The notes: a model not told the origin generated them from the sequence alone. 19,044 bases of DNA from Bacteroidota bacterium (GCA_003531115.1 DQHT01000014.1:1-19044), one strand, 5' to 3'; counted from the stretch's first letter, positions 1 to 6,583 are shown. A program made the numbers and translations.

Positions 1-186
1 TAACACACGCCTCGTGGCGCACCAAAGGCGCAAAGTTGTTTGTGTTTTGCGGGTCAAATAAGCTAGCGAAAGCAATATTTCTGCGCCAGCAATCATGCGC
101 CAGCCCAATTCCTCCGCGCCCTTGCGCCCTTGCGTCAAATATGCCGGTGAAAGCAATACGCGCGCGAAAGCAAGGGAAGCTCAGTT
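1..186. repeat. GC-rich intergenic region with imperfect direct repeats
   Basis: No credible gene is seen here. A 25-bp unit occurs twice, at 53-77 and 134-158, with four mismatches (it begins GTCAAATA and ends GAAAGCAATA). The 8-mer GCGCCAGC occurs at 83-90 and 97-104. The 14-mer CGCCCTTGCGTCAA at 125-138 occurs in inverted orientation at 18949-18962, and GCGCCAGC also has an inverted match at 18933-18940. This looks like a dispersed intergenic repeat family, not coding DNA. Confidence 0.6.
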
Positions 187-525
187 TCAGAACCTCATCA
201 CTTTCCCGTTCTCCTTCAGCAACTGTTTCGCTCTTTTCCAATCCGGGAAATCTTTGCCTTCGTAAGAGTATGTGACAATTTCGGTGGCCATATCCGCTGT
301 TTTTCTCATCGCGGTCGCATGGGCTCCGGTGCGGTAAAAGCGGTTGCGGTCTTCTTCGGTTTCCCAGCGGCTCATGGTATAATGGTCGAGGCCAAAACCG
401 GTATTTTTCATTCCGGCAAAGCCTTTTTCTTTTTTGCATTGCCGGGAGATATGCAGGCCATTATTCGAGAGCTGGAAAAATTTCCAGACCGACTTTAAAT
501 GGATGGAAGTGAGGGTGATGTACAT
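187..525 (-). CDS. Small DUF3291-like / dimeric alpha-beta barrel protein
   Basis: This 112-residue protein has no signal peptide or membrane segment, so it should be cytoplasmic. It begins MYITLTSIHLKS and has a central HYTMSRWETEED stretch followed by SGAHxxAM-like residues (TGAHATAMRKTADMA). That layout, an N-terminal strand, helix, His-Tyr-Thr-x-Ser/Thr strand and a second helix, resembles the ferredoxin-like dimeric alpha/beta barrel proteins annotated as DUF3291 or monooxygenase-like in Bacteroidota. No cofactor or substrate can be inferred. The ATG at 523-525 is the only good start and the length is complete. It lies alone on the minus strand, with repeats on both sides. The family call is from memory of similar sequences; that it is a real gene is more certain than its function. 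Confidence 0.65.
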   Translation of the reverse strand: MYITLTSIHLKSVWKFFQLSNNGLHISRQCKKEKGFAGMKNTGFGLDHYTMSRWETEEDRNRFYRTGAHATAMRKTADMATEIVTYSYEGKDFPDWKRAKQLLKENGKVMRF

Positions 526-565
526 GGGGCGAAATTACAAAAAGGGGATGAATCAGGCTAACATT

Positions 566-593
566 GACCATGGACCATAGACCATAGACCATG
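566..593. repeat. Tandem 7-bp repeat GACCAT(A/G), four units
   Basis: Four consecutive heptamers are visible: GACCATG, GACCATA, GACCATA, GACCATG. A second array of the same heptamer is at 15559-15586. Both are intergenic and lie upstream of a gene start. Confidence 0.85.
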
Positions 594-607
594 GTTGGTA
601 AGCGGTA

Positions 608-621
608 ATGCTTCGAAGCAT
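608..621. promoter_or_regulatory. Perfect 14-bp palindrome, possible operator
   Basis: The sequence ATGCTTC is followed immediately by its reverse complement GAAGCAT with no spacer. It lies 11 bp upstream of a TAACTTTG box (633-640), so it covers where a -33 element would be. A dimeric regulator could bind here. A short RNA hairpin is unlikely because there is no loop. The regulator is unknown. Confidence 0.4.
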
Positions 622-632
622 ATATAAAAGTC

Positions 633-640
633 TAACTTTG
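633..640 (+). promoter_or_regulatory. Bacteroidota-type -7 promoter box (TAACTTTG)
   Basis: TAACTTTG is an exact match to the TAnnTTTG -7 consensus of Bacteroidota housekeeping promoters. It lies 41 bp upstream of the ATG at 682, giving a leader of about 35 nt. A clear TTTG -33 element is not present, and the palindrome at 608-621 occupies that place. Confidence 0.4.
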
Positions 641-681
641 AGTGACGAGGATAAAGAATTTAAACAAAATAAACAGCTGCT

Positions 682-1071
682 ATGGAAAATTACATGCCTG
701 CCCTGATCGTGCTTTTAGCCTTCCTTTTATTCTCCCGGCTGGTAAATGAAAAGGCCATCAAAAAACTTGAAATTGATAAAAAGGCCGCCTTGGTGGATAT
801 ATTTTCGCAAAACCGCAGCTGGACCCTCGGTATCCTGATCGCCATTTTTGCTTTCTATTTTGTAAGCATAAACTACGAACTCCTTGATTTTTATTGGACC
901 AATATCATTTATATCATCGTCCTGTTTATTTATATGGCTGCAATGGCGGTCTATGCTTTCAGAAAATTAAAAGAGCATGATTTTCCGGCAACCTATATCT
1001 CGTCCTATATCCTTTCCACCTTCCTCCGCTTTTTGGGATTGGGCTTGTTTTTGGTATTGTTGGGCGTGTGA
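682..1071 (+). CDS. Small polytopic membrane protein, unknown function
   Basis: I do not recognise this 129-residue protein. Hydrophobic segments at about 4-20, 48-65, 72-92 and 104-128 suggest four membrane helices in the inner membrane. Charged stretches lie between helices 1 and 2 (NEKAIKKLEIDKK) and before helix 4 (RKLKEHD). No catalytic or metal-binding motif is visible. The ATG at 682 is preceded by an A-rich stretch and by a good -7 box at 633-640, so it may start the plus-strand gene run. The next gene starts 15 bp after its stop, so the two may be co-transcribed. Confidence 0.7.
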   Translation: MENYMPALIVLLAFLLFSRLVNEKAIKKLEIDKKAALVDIFSQNRSWTLGILIAIFAFYFVSINYELLDFYWTNIIYIIVLFIYMAAMAVYAFRKLKEHDFPATYISSYILSTFLRFLGLGLFLVLLGV

Positions 1072-1086
1072 GGGGAAAAAGGGATT

Positions 1087-1596
1087 ATGGGTTACGGAAT
1101 TAAAATAAAATCATTCATTGTCGTGTTAATTCTGATGTTAGGATGTGACAGCCCGACAAATCCTAAATCCGATACAACCATTCCGAATGATAGTTCCATC
1201 TCGGAGGTCGGCTCAGCGAAAGATAACAAAGTCCCGCAATCAGAATACGCCAGTACGGATGCACTATGGGGCTTTGATTCCAATGCCTTTAACCTGATAA
1301 AATTGAGACCTTTTAGAAATGACACGCTCACAGTGGAGTCGGTTGAAAAAATCATAAACACAACATGGCCTCGGGTTCAAATCAGGGTGCAAAAAAGGGC
1401 CAACGACACCTTATTCATTTCTATCCCGAACAGTGAAATACTAACGCAACAAATGGGCTCAACTGGAGCACATATTTTTATGGTCACCACAACATACTCC
1501 TTCACAGAAATTCAGGGAATTAAGTATGTTTCCTATGCTTTCAAGGTAGGAGACCATGCGAATCCGGGAATTTATAGTCGTGGGTCGTTTGATTGA
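1087..1596 (+). CDS. Putative lipoprotein, unknown function
   Basis: This 169-residue protein begins with a basic N-terminus (MGYGIKIK), a hydrophobic core and a lipobox ending LMLGC at residue 20. It should be exported and lipidated at that Cys. The following Ser/Thr/Asp-rich stretch (DSPTNPKSDTT) is a typical flexible linker. The rest has alternating polar and hydrophobic residues suggesting a beta-rich fold, but I recognise no family. It is 15 bp downstream of the 682 membrane protein. Only 6 bp after its stop begins the remnant of another membrane-protein gene (1603), so the three may once have formed a unit. Confidence 0.7.
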   Translation: MGYGIKIKSFIVVLILMLGCDSPTNPKSDTTIPNDSSISEVGSAKDNKVPQSEYASTDALWGFDSNAFNLIKLRPFRNDTLTVESVEKIINTTWPRVQIRVQKRANDTLFISIPNSEILTQQMGSTGAHIFMVTTTYSFTEIQGIKYVSYAFKVGDHANPGIYSRGSFD

Positions 1597-1602
1597 GAAA
1601 AG

Positions 1603-1968
1603 ATGGACCTACTATTCCGACTCTCCAATTTTATATTCGACGGCTACACCCTCACAGTCATTCCTCTCCTTCTTGGCTAACTCTTCCTGAAGTCGAATAG
1701 ACTTTTTTTTAAGGATTATGGTCTTGTCAAATTAGTTTTTAGTTGCAGGCGCTTGCATCTATCTTCTTTCAACTATAATTTTCGTTTTTATCCTGTGTAT
1801 GACGAAGATTTAGACACCATCTATTTCGGTAGTAGAAGTGGGCCTCATTGGTTTAACTTTTTGGTTTCAGTACTGTTCAAAGGAATATTTCCTCAAGTAA
1901 TCTGGATTAAAATATTTTGAATATAGTTCCCGTATTGGTAACTTTTAGTATCTTTGTATTTGAAGATT
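1603..1968 (+). pseudogene. 5' part of a decayed paralogue of the 5784-6323 membrane-protein gene
   Basis: This stretch aligns with the intact gene from its start codon to about residue 124. The first 25 codons give MDLLFRLSN...GYTLTVIPLLLG, matching MYLLYSLSD...GYTLTAIPLLLA, then a TAA stop appears at 1678-1680. Further matches follow in shifting frames: TTATGGTCT(T/G)GTCAAATT, a GGGCCT-CATTGGTTT stretch, and CCTCAAGTAATCTGGATTAAA. The last match encodes NIVPVLVTFSIFVFED against the intact AIWIMPVMLPFILVDD. Identity over the first 78 bases is about 77% by hand count. In-frame stops and frameshifts make it non-functional. The matching 3' end of the gene lies 1.3 kb downstream, at 3303-3416. 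Confidence 0.85.
1949..1956 (+). promoter_or_regulatory. Candidate -7 box (TATCTTTG) for higBA inside the pseudogene remnant
   Basis: TATCTTTG matches TAnnTTTG exactly and ends 17 bp before the GTG start of higB. The nearest upstream TTTG (1916-1919) is about 29 bp away, longer than usual for a -33 element. If real, the toxin-antitoxin operon uses a promoter formed in the remains of the disrupted gene. Confidence 0.35.
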
Positions 1969-1973
1969 GAAAA

Positions 1974-2267
1974 GTGAGAGTAATTGCTAAATCCACCTTA
2001 AGGACCTTTTGGTCAAAGCATGTCGATTGCGAACAACAATTGAAAGCCTGGTTTAATGAGATGGAAAAAACTGACTGGAATTCGATTAGCCAACTGAAAA
2101 TAGAGTTTCCAAGTGCAAGTATTCTTCCTGAGAATCGCGTAGTATTCAACATTAAAGGAAACAAATATCGCCTCATCGTCAAATTCAATTTTGAATACGC
2201 GCTATGTTGGATCCGATTTATTGGAACGCATGCTGAATACGACAAAATAGATGCTAAAACAATATAG
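1974..2267 (+). CDS. higB: HigB-family toxin (mRNA interferase, type II TA)
   Basis: This 97-residue protein is a HigB toxin of the RelE-like superfamily, which cleaves mRNA at the ribosome. It has the family hallmarks: an N-terminal MRVIAKSTLR-FW segment, a central NRVVFNIKGNKYRLIV strand pair, and the C-terminal RFIGTHAEYDKID signature. The length is normal for the family. The start is GTG at 1974, placed where HigB proteins normally begin. The antitoxin starts 3 bp after its stop, so the toxin-first order typical of higBA is kept. The gene lies between the two fragments of a disrupted membrane-protein gene, so it probably arrived with the insert. The pair is probably autoregulated by HigA, as is usual for the family, though no operator is obvious. 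Confidence 0.93.
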   Translation: MRVIAKSTLRTFWSKHVDCEQQLKAWFNEMEKTDWNSISQLKIEFPSASILPENRVVFNIKGNKYRLIVKFNFEYALCWIRFIGTHAEYDKIDAKTI

Positions 2268-2270
2268 ATT

Positions 2271-2627
2271 ATGAATATCAAGCCGATTAGAAATGAAAAA
2301 GATTACCAAATGGCCTTAGCACGTTTGGAAGTCATCTTTGATGCAAAAAAAGGAACGGATACAGGTGATGAGCTTGAAATACTGGCAATACTCATCGATA
2401 CCTACGAAAACGAACATTTTCCTATTGACATGCCTGATCCCATCGAAGCCATTAAATTTCGTATGGAACAAATGGGCATGAAGCAAAAGGATCTGGCTGA
2501 GGTGGTTGGATTTAAAAGCCGGGTCAGTGAGATCATGAATAAAAAAAGAAAATTAAGCCTCGACATGATCAGAAAAATAAATCAAACGCTCCATATCCCG
2601 ACAGAGGTGCTCATTCAGAATTATTAA
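2271..2627 (+). CDS. higA: HigA-family antitoxin (XRE helix-turn-helix)
   Basis: This 118-residue protein is the cognate antitoxin and transcriptional regulator for HigB. The N-terminal half has the HigA pattern (DYQMALARLEVIFDAKKGT, then GDELEILAILIDTYE). The C-terminal half is an XRE-type helix-turn-helix, about residues 57-112. Its key helices are KQKDLAEVVGF and the recognition region SRVSEIMNKKRKLS, ending with LHIPTEVLIQNY. It should bind HigB and repress the operon promoter. The length is complete and the ATG at 2271 is clear. It is 3 bp behind higB and 58 bp ahead of the MerC-GDCCVxC gene. Confidence 0.93.
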   Translation: MNIKPIRNEKDYQMALARLEVIFDAKKGTDTGDELEILAILIDTYENEHFPIDMPDPIEAIKFRMEQMGMKQKDLAEVVGFKSRVSEIMNKKRKLSLDMIRKINQTLHIPTEVLIQNY

Positions 2628-2685
2628 TTAAATTTCCGCTCATACAGCACGAAACAACTCAAACCCAATCCTAATTCAGGAAAAT

Positions 2686-3294
2686 TTGAAAGGAAATAGC
2701 CATCTTGATCAATTCGGAACCGCAGGACTTTTCCTCACCGCCCTGTTTTCCCCCTGCTGTTTCCCGCTGTTTGCTTTTGCAGCCTCTGCGGCCGGACTAG
2801 GTAGTTTTGAGCTTTTTGGCGGATGGACCATGTGGGTTTTTGAGGGAATGGTTCTTTTAGCCCTTGGCGGACTTTACCTCTCCTACCGCCGACACCGTTG
2901 CTTGTACCCGCTCCTTGTTGCCATTCCGGGCGGATTGCTCATTTTTTACGGTTATCATATTACTACGAGCGAGCATTGGGCTTATTTCCTTTATACCGGT
3001 ATGTTCGGACTCCTGGCAGCAACAATCTGGAATTACCGCCGAAACAAACTTCATGGCCATTGTGCTACCTGTGAACCGGATAGCGCCAAATCCCCTGAAC
3101 TGGAATCGACGATCACCTGCCCCAACTGCGGACATACAAAAACCGAAACCATGCCCAGCGATGCCTGTGTATACTTCTACGAATGCGAAAACTGCAAAGC
3201 CCAACTCAAACCTTTGAAAGGCGATTGCTGTGTCTTTTGCAGTTACGGAACGGTCAAGTGCCCGCCAATGCAGGATGGTAAAGGGTGTTGTTAA
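2686..3294 (+). CDS. MerC-like membrane protein fused to a GDCCVxC Cys-rich domain
   Basis: This 202-residue protein has two parts. Residues 1-118 contain four hydrophobic segments (about 11-40, 48-66, 73-91, 97-115), with a Cys pair (SPCCFP, residues 24-25) in the first helix, as in MerC/MerT-type mercury uptake proteins. Residues 125-202 are cytoplasmic or soluble and Cys-rich: HCATC, CPNCGH (145-148), CENC (167-170), the signature GDCCVFC (179-185), KCPP and a terminal CC. This matches the GDCCVxC (seleno)protein domain, usually a separate protein of about 70 residues. All signature positions are encoded as Cys, with no in-frame TGA. Binding of a thiophilic metal such as mercury is inferred, not shown. 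The start is TTG at 2686, since the next Met is within helix 2. No merR, merA or merP is visible nearby. It is the last gene of the insert in the split paralogue. Confidence 0.85.
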   Translation: MKGNSHLDQFGTAGLFLTALFSPCCFPLFAFAASAAGLGSFELFGGWTMWVFEGMVLLALGGLYLSYRRHRCLYPLLVAIPGGLLIFYGYHITTSEHWAYFLYTGMFGLLAATIWNYRRNKLHGHCATCEPDSAKSPELESTITCPNCGHTKTETMPSDACVYFYECENCKAQLKPLKGDCCVFCSYGTVKCPPMQDGKGCC

Positions 3295-3302
3295 AGGCAT
3301 GC

Positions 3303-3416
3303 TCCTCCTGGGTTTTATATCCACCCATATGGTCGGAGTTTGTTTTTAGTACCCTGATTTACACCTTCATTTTTGTGGTGTGTTATTTTATTGATCGAAA
3401 AAGGAGGATTGTCTGA
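3303..3416 (+). pseudogene. 3' part of the disrupted membrane-protein paralogue
   Basis: These 114 bases encode SSWVLYPPIWSEFVFSTL and then IYTFIFVVCYFIDRKRRIV with a TGA stop, in one open frame. They match the last 37 residues of the intact protein at 5784-6323 (SSWVLYPPKLSEFVFSTL...VVCYFIDRKKKTT). Nucleotide identity is about 87% by hand count, higher than for the 5' fragment at 1603-1968. There is no start codon or upstream coding sequence. It is best read as the tail of the same disrupted gene, cut off from its 5' part by the insert at about 1969-3302. Confidence 0.85.
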
Positions 3417-3516
3417 ATATTTCAAGCCCATCGCCTTCAAAACCACTGGAAATGCTTAATTTGAAGCAACACTTTCGAACCAAAACGACTCTATTAAAAG
3501 GTCAACAAGGCAAATC

Positions 3517-4002
3517 ATGACGCTCAAATCAATCTTGTTCCTTTCTGTATTTTTTCTTTCCTGTGCCCAACGGCATTACCCTCCTCCCGATGTTGAGTGG
3601 TTTAAAAATTCTCCAACAATTGAAGATCTGAAAAAAGATAAACCGAACGTACAGCATGGGCCTGTGCAAATCAGGTTACAACTAGACGCCTATACGATCG
3701 ATGGAAAAGAGCGCGGTGTAGATTCAGTATTTCTTTTGAATGTAGCCTACGAAACAGATTTTATTCAGGTTACAGAAGACTTTGGTTTCAAAATTTTTCA
3801 TGCAGAAGTGATTGAATTTGAAAACCCTAAACATCTGGGAAGAGTGAGTTTCTTTTATTTTATAGATGCGAATTGGCACGTACTGAACAATTATAATCCA
3901 TATGAAGAGTTAAAAATTTATGATGGCCATAACAATTCACATCCATATCCGGTTTACAGCATGTCGTCAACTGTTAAATATGATTTGGCTATGATAAATT
4001 AA
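3517..4002 (+). CDS. Putative lipoprotein, unknown function
   Basis: This 161-residue protein has a short lipoprotein signal (MTLKSILFLSVFFLSC) with Cys at residue 16, so it should be lipidated at the cell envelope. The mature part begins AQRHYPPPD and has a middle region rich in alternating strands (VQIRLQLDAYTIDGKERG, SVFLLNVAYE), suggesting a beta-sandwich-like fold. I recognise no family. The ATG at 3517 fits the signal peptide. It follows the 3' pseudogene fragment by 100 bp and precedes two more lipoprotein genes on the same strand. Confidence 0.7.
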   Translation: MTLKSILFLSVFFLSCAQRHYPPPDVEWFKNSPTIEDLKKDKPNVQHGPVQIRLQLDAYTIDGKERGVDSVFLLNVAYETDFIQVTEDFGFKIFHAEVIEFENPKHLGRVSFFYFIDANWHVLNNYNPYEELKIYDGHNNSHPYPVYSMSSTVKYDLAMIN

Positions 4003-4058
4003 AACATCTCTGAATTTTGCAGCATTGCTCTTAAATTTCATATCAGATTAGAATTAGG

Positions 4059-4586
4059 GTGAAAATAAGACTGACATATAAATTAACTCTCGTTTTCACG
4101 CTACTTATCCTTTTGGCAAGTTGTAATGCGACCAGACTCCGCCCTTGTTGTCGGATTAATCCGGGATATGGGGGATTTGACAGGTACAAAACCATCCGCC
4201 TCAAAGTCAATAACATTGACAATATGGCGAAATATGAAACGGAAAGGTATTTAATCCTCCTTGACAAAAGGACCGTGATTCAATCCTTGAAAAACAAAAT
4301 AACGGATACGCTTGATTATGAAAAAACACTATCGAATATTATGGACACGCTTGACATAAGCGGGTTCAAATTCGAAAACAGATGGCATATAACCAAGGTC
4401 GTAGCCCAACATCTCGATCGCGGAAAAGCGATAATTATTGAAAAGGTAACAGGTCAACGATTAACAAAAATCAAAAGGAGAAAATATAATTATCAGATCG
4501 ATCCTAAATCAGGCCGAGGTGGAATTGAATACAGCGACATCAAAAACAACAGTGTCTTTTTCGAGCTTACATATTGGATCTCATAG
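4059..4586 (+). CDS. Putative lipoprotein, unknown function
   Basis: This 175-residue protein starts with GTG at 4059, giving MKIRLTYKLTLVFTLL and a lipobox LLASC with Cys at residue 22. It should be an envelope lipoprotein. The mature part begins NATRLRPCC, so it has extra cysteines close to the lipidated one. The rest is rich in Lys, Arg and Asp, with a basic patch KIKRRKYNY near residue 145. No family is recognised. Gaps to neighbours are 56 bp upstream and 60 bp downstream, so a shared transcript is possible but not shown. Confidence 0.65.
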   Translation: MKIRLTYKLTLVFTLLILLASCNATRLRPCCRINPGYGGFDRYKTIRLKVNNIDNMAKYETERYLILLDKRTVIQSLKNKITDTLDYEKTLSNIMDTLDISGFKFENRWHITKVVAQHLDRGKAIIIEKVTGQRLTKIKRRKYNYQIDPKSGRGGIEYSDIKNNSVFFELTYWIS

Positions 4587-4646
4587 TCAAATAATGAGAA
4601 ACCATTTACGGGAAATGGACTAATTTAGCCAACAGAATAACACCAC

Positions 4647-5015
4647 ATGAAGTTACTATCCGCTCATTTTCTCATTCTAACATTTTTTGTTTGTTCGGGA
4701 TGTGACTCGAAGGAATACCAAAAGCAAATCAGGGGCACATTTGATGCAAATCACGGGTATTGCGGAGAGAAGATTGTTTTTGAAAACGACAGTGAATACG
4801 TTCACATTTATGGTTCCAACTATTCAAAAAAGTCAACCTATACCCTCCATAACGGTCATGTTTATTTAAAAGGATTTGAAGACAGGTGTGATTGGATTAA
4901 AGGAGGGTCAAGAATAAATGATGTAAAAAGTTCCACCAGTGATTATACTTTTCGAGGCGACGAACTAAGTATCGGTATATATGAGATGGGGTTTACGCGT
5001 GTGGAAGAAAATTGA
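4647..5015 (+). CDS. Small putative lipoprotein, unknown function
   Basis: This 122-residue protein has a signal MKLLSAHFLILTFFVCSGC with Cys at residue 19. The mature protein begins DSKEYQKQ, with acidic residues next to the lipidated Cys; such residues can act as a surface-export signal in Bacteroidota. It is short, rich in Tyr, Gly and Ser, and has further cysteines (YCGEK, DRCDW) that could form a disulfide in the periplasm or at the surface. The KIVFENDSEYVHIYG stretch looks like a beta hairpin. I recognise no family. Confidence 0.65.
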   Translation: MKLLSAHFLILTFFVCSGCDSKEYQKQIRGTFDANHGYCGEKIVFENDSEYVHIYGSNYSKKSTYTLHNGHVYLKGFEDRCDWIKGGSRINDVKSSTSDYTFRGDELSIGIYEMGFTRVEEN

Positions 5016-5088
5016 GGAACCTTGAACCCCCTGCTTAGAGAAAATAATTAATTTAGAGATTCTTTTTAAAAAGATTATCGGTATTATC

Positions 5089-5739
5089 ATGAGGTTAATG
5101 ATTCTAATTTTAATCCTAACATTACCATCCACATTCAGATGGAATGAAAATGGCGTTTCATGTGCAAGCCTGGACACTAAGACATCGTCTCCCAATTTAT
5201 CCCAAGTGACAACCGATACCTTTCACTACTTTTCAATTCACGACACAAGCGTTAAACCTTATTGCCTTCCAGACAATTTTAGGAAACCGGAAAAATGGGT
5301 CGAGAAAGAAAATTCAAGAATTGAGTACGAATTATACGGCGGCGTTTATAATGACACTTTTGACCTTCAGGACGCACTTGAGGTAATTGATAGTGCCAGG
5401 AACTTTGAAACAATTTGCTCGGCCAAGAGCTGGTGTCTGAAAAATTATCAAACTGTATTCCCTCATTTGGTTACCAGGCTTTCCATTAAACAAAAAGTCG
5501 GGCTTGAAAATACTGCCGACTTAATTATTATGGATAGGATTGGCACTGGGGAATTAGAATTTTATGGGCATGGTGGTGCGATTGAAGAAGATATTTTTAC
5601 CATTGCCGGAAGGGTGTCGTGGATTCTAAACGAATTGACAGGAGAAAATTTTGCGGTTGTTCATGGTAATATGTCAGAAAGACAGGCGCAGGATTTTAAA
5701 AAATTATGGCTGGCCTACATAAATCAATTGAAACATTAA
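5089..5739 (+). CDS. Exported protein of unknown function
   Basis: This 216-residue protein begins MRLMILILILTLPST, a hydrophobic stretch with a single Arg, consistent with a short signal peptide or anchor. It has no lipobox in the usual position. The mature part is mixed alpha/beta, with an acidic region (GGVYNDTFDLQDALEVID), two nearby cysteines (ETICSAKSWC), and a Gly-rich GTGELEFYGHGGAIEED segment near residue 155. No catalytic motif is assignable and I recognise no family. It lies 44 bp ahead of the intact membrane-protein gene, so the two may be co-transcribed. Confidence 0.65.
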   Translation: MRLMILILILTLPSTFRWNENGVSCASLDTKTSSPNLSQVTTDTFHYFSIHDTSVKPYCLPDNFRKPEKWVEKENSRIEYELYGGVYNDTFDLQDALEVIDSARNFETICSAKSWCLKNYQTVFPHLVTRLSIKQKVGLENTADLIIMDRIGTGELEFYGHGGAIEEDIFTIAGRVSWILNELTGENFAVVHGNMSERQAQDFKKLWLAYINQLKH

Positions 5740-5783
5740 ACAAACAACTCGCAAAGCTCTAGACGTAAATACAATCATTCAAA

Positions 5784-6323
5784 ATGTACCTACTCTACAG
5801 TCTCTCAGATTTAATTTTCAGCGGCTACACCCTCACGGCAATTCCTCTCCTGCTTGCCTATCTGTTAATAAAAACAAAAAGACCCATGCTTTCAAAAGTT
5901 ATGGTCTGGTCAAATTGGATACTTGTTGTAGGCTCCTGCGTCTATCTGGCTTCCACGTTGATTTACATTATTATCTTGTTGGATGCCGGAGATAAGGCAG
6001 CTATCTACATCGATAGGCTAATTGGGCCTTATTGGTTTGGCTTTTGGGGGTTTGTATTGTTAAAAGGTATCCTTCCACAGGTGCTCTGGATCAAAAAATT
6101 CAGAAACGCGATTTGGATCATGCCGGTAATGCTTCCGTTTATCCTGGTTGATGATTATTCCGAATTCCTAATAAGACTGATTCTTAATCTAAACCGCGAC
6201 TACCTGCCTTCCTCCTGGGTTTTATATCCTCCCAAATTGTCGGAGTTTGTTTTTAGTACCCTGATTTATAGCTTCATCCTAGTGGTGTGTTATTTTATTG
6301 ATAGAAAAAAGAAGACTACCTAA
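5784..6323 (+). CDS. Polytopic membrane protein, intact paralogue of the split pseudogene
   Basis: This 179-residue protein has hydrophobic segments at about 10-29, 42-66, 84-100, 108-124 and 153-172, suggesting five membrane helices. Conserved points between it and the broken copies at 1603-1968 and 3303-3416 include GYTLTxIPLLL, GPYWF, LKGILPQVLWIK and SEFVFSTLIY. These are probably the constrained parts of the family. The C-terminus is basic (DRKKKTT), as expected for a cytoplasmic end. I cannot assign a function. A tandem 22-bp repeat array follows from 6349. That a second copy existed in this window suggests duplication within the locus. Confidence 0.75.
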   Translation: MYLLYSLSDLIFSGYTLTAIPLLLAYLLIKTKRPMLSKVMVWSNWILVVGSCVYLASTLIYIIILLDAGDKAAIYIDRLIGPYWFGFWGFVLLKGILPQVLWIKKFRNAIWIMPVMLPFILVDDYSEFLIRLILNLNRDYLPSSWVLYPPKLSEFVFSTLIYSFILVVCYFIDRKKKTT

Positions 6324-6348
6324 TGGATGAAAATATTTCCGGCTCAGG

Positions 6349-6441
6349 ATCAACTATTTTTCAACTGCGGACAAAACTTTATCCAACTACGGACAAAATA
6401 TTTTTCAACTAAGGAAAATATATTCTTCAACTAAGAAAAAC
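6349..6441. repeat. Degenerate tandem repeat, about 22 bp, four and a half units
   Basis: Units share the core TTTTTCAACTAMGGACAAAA and decay from left to right: CAACTGCGGACAAAA, CAACTACGGACAAAA, CAACTAAGGAAAATA, CAACTAAGAAAAACT. A partial CAACTATTTTT precedes them. The array is intergenic, starting 25 bp after the stop of the 5784 gene. There are no spacers, so it is not a CRISPR. The rest of the gap to 6583 holds only an inverted pair CCAGGAT/ATCCTGG (6454-6460, 6491-6497). Confidence 0.75.
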
Positions 6442-6583
6442 TTTTTGACAAACCCAGGATGACACTTCGAGACCAGAAGGAAAATTTTTGATCCTGGCTT
6501 AGGATTGTTTTTGCTCTGAATAAATACCTAATTTAGTTCTGAATTACAGAAAGAATGTCTGTAACGATTTAAATTTCAACACC

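Noticed and set aside
36..275. Plus-strand frame of 79 codons at the window start
   Set aside because: It runs through GC-rich direct repeats and into the 3' end of the minus-strand 187-525 gene; no protein pattern is visible.
3217..3245. Selenocysteine in the GDCCVxC motif
   Set aside because: All Cys positions are TGC or TGT, with no in-frame TGA.
2857..3324. Minus-strand frame opposite the MerC-GDCCVxC gene
   Set aside because: It lies opposite conserved Cys motifs of a recognised protein and has no features of its own.
6349..6441. CRISPR-like array
   Set aside because: The units are contiguous and degenerate, with no spacers of constant length and no cas genes.
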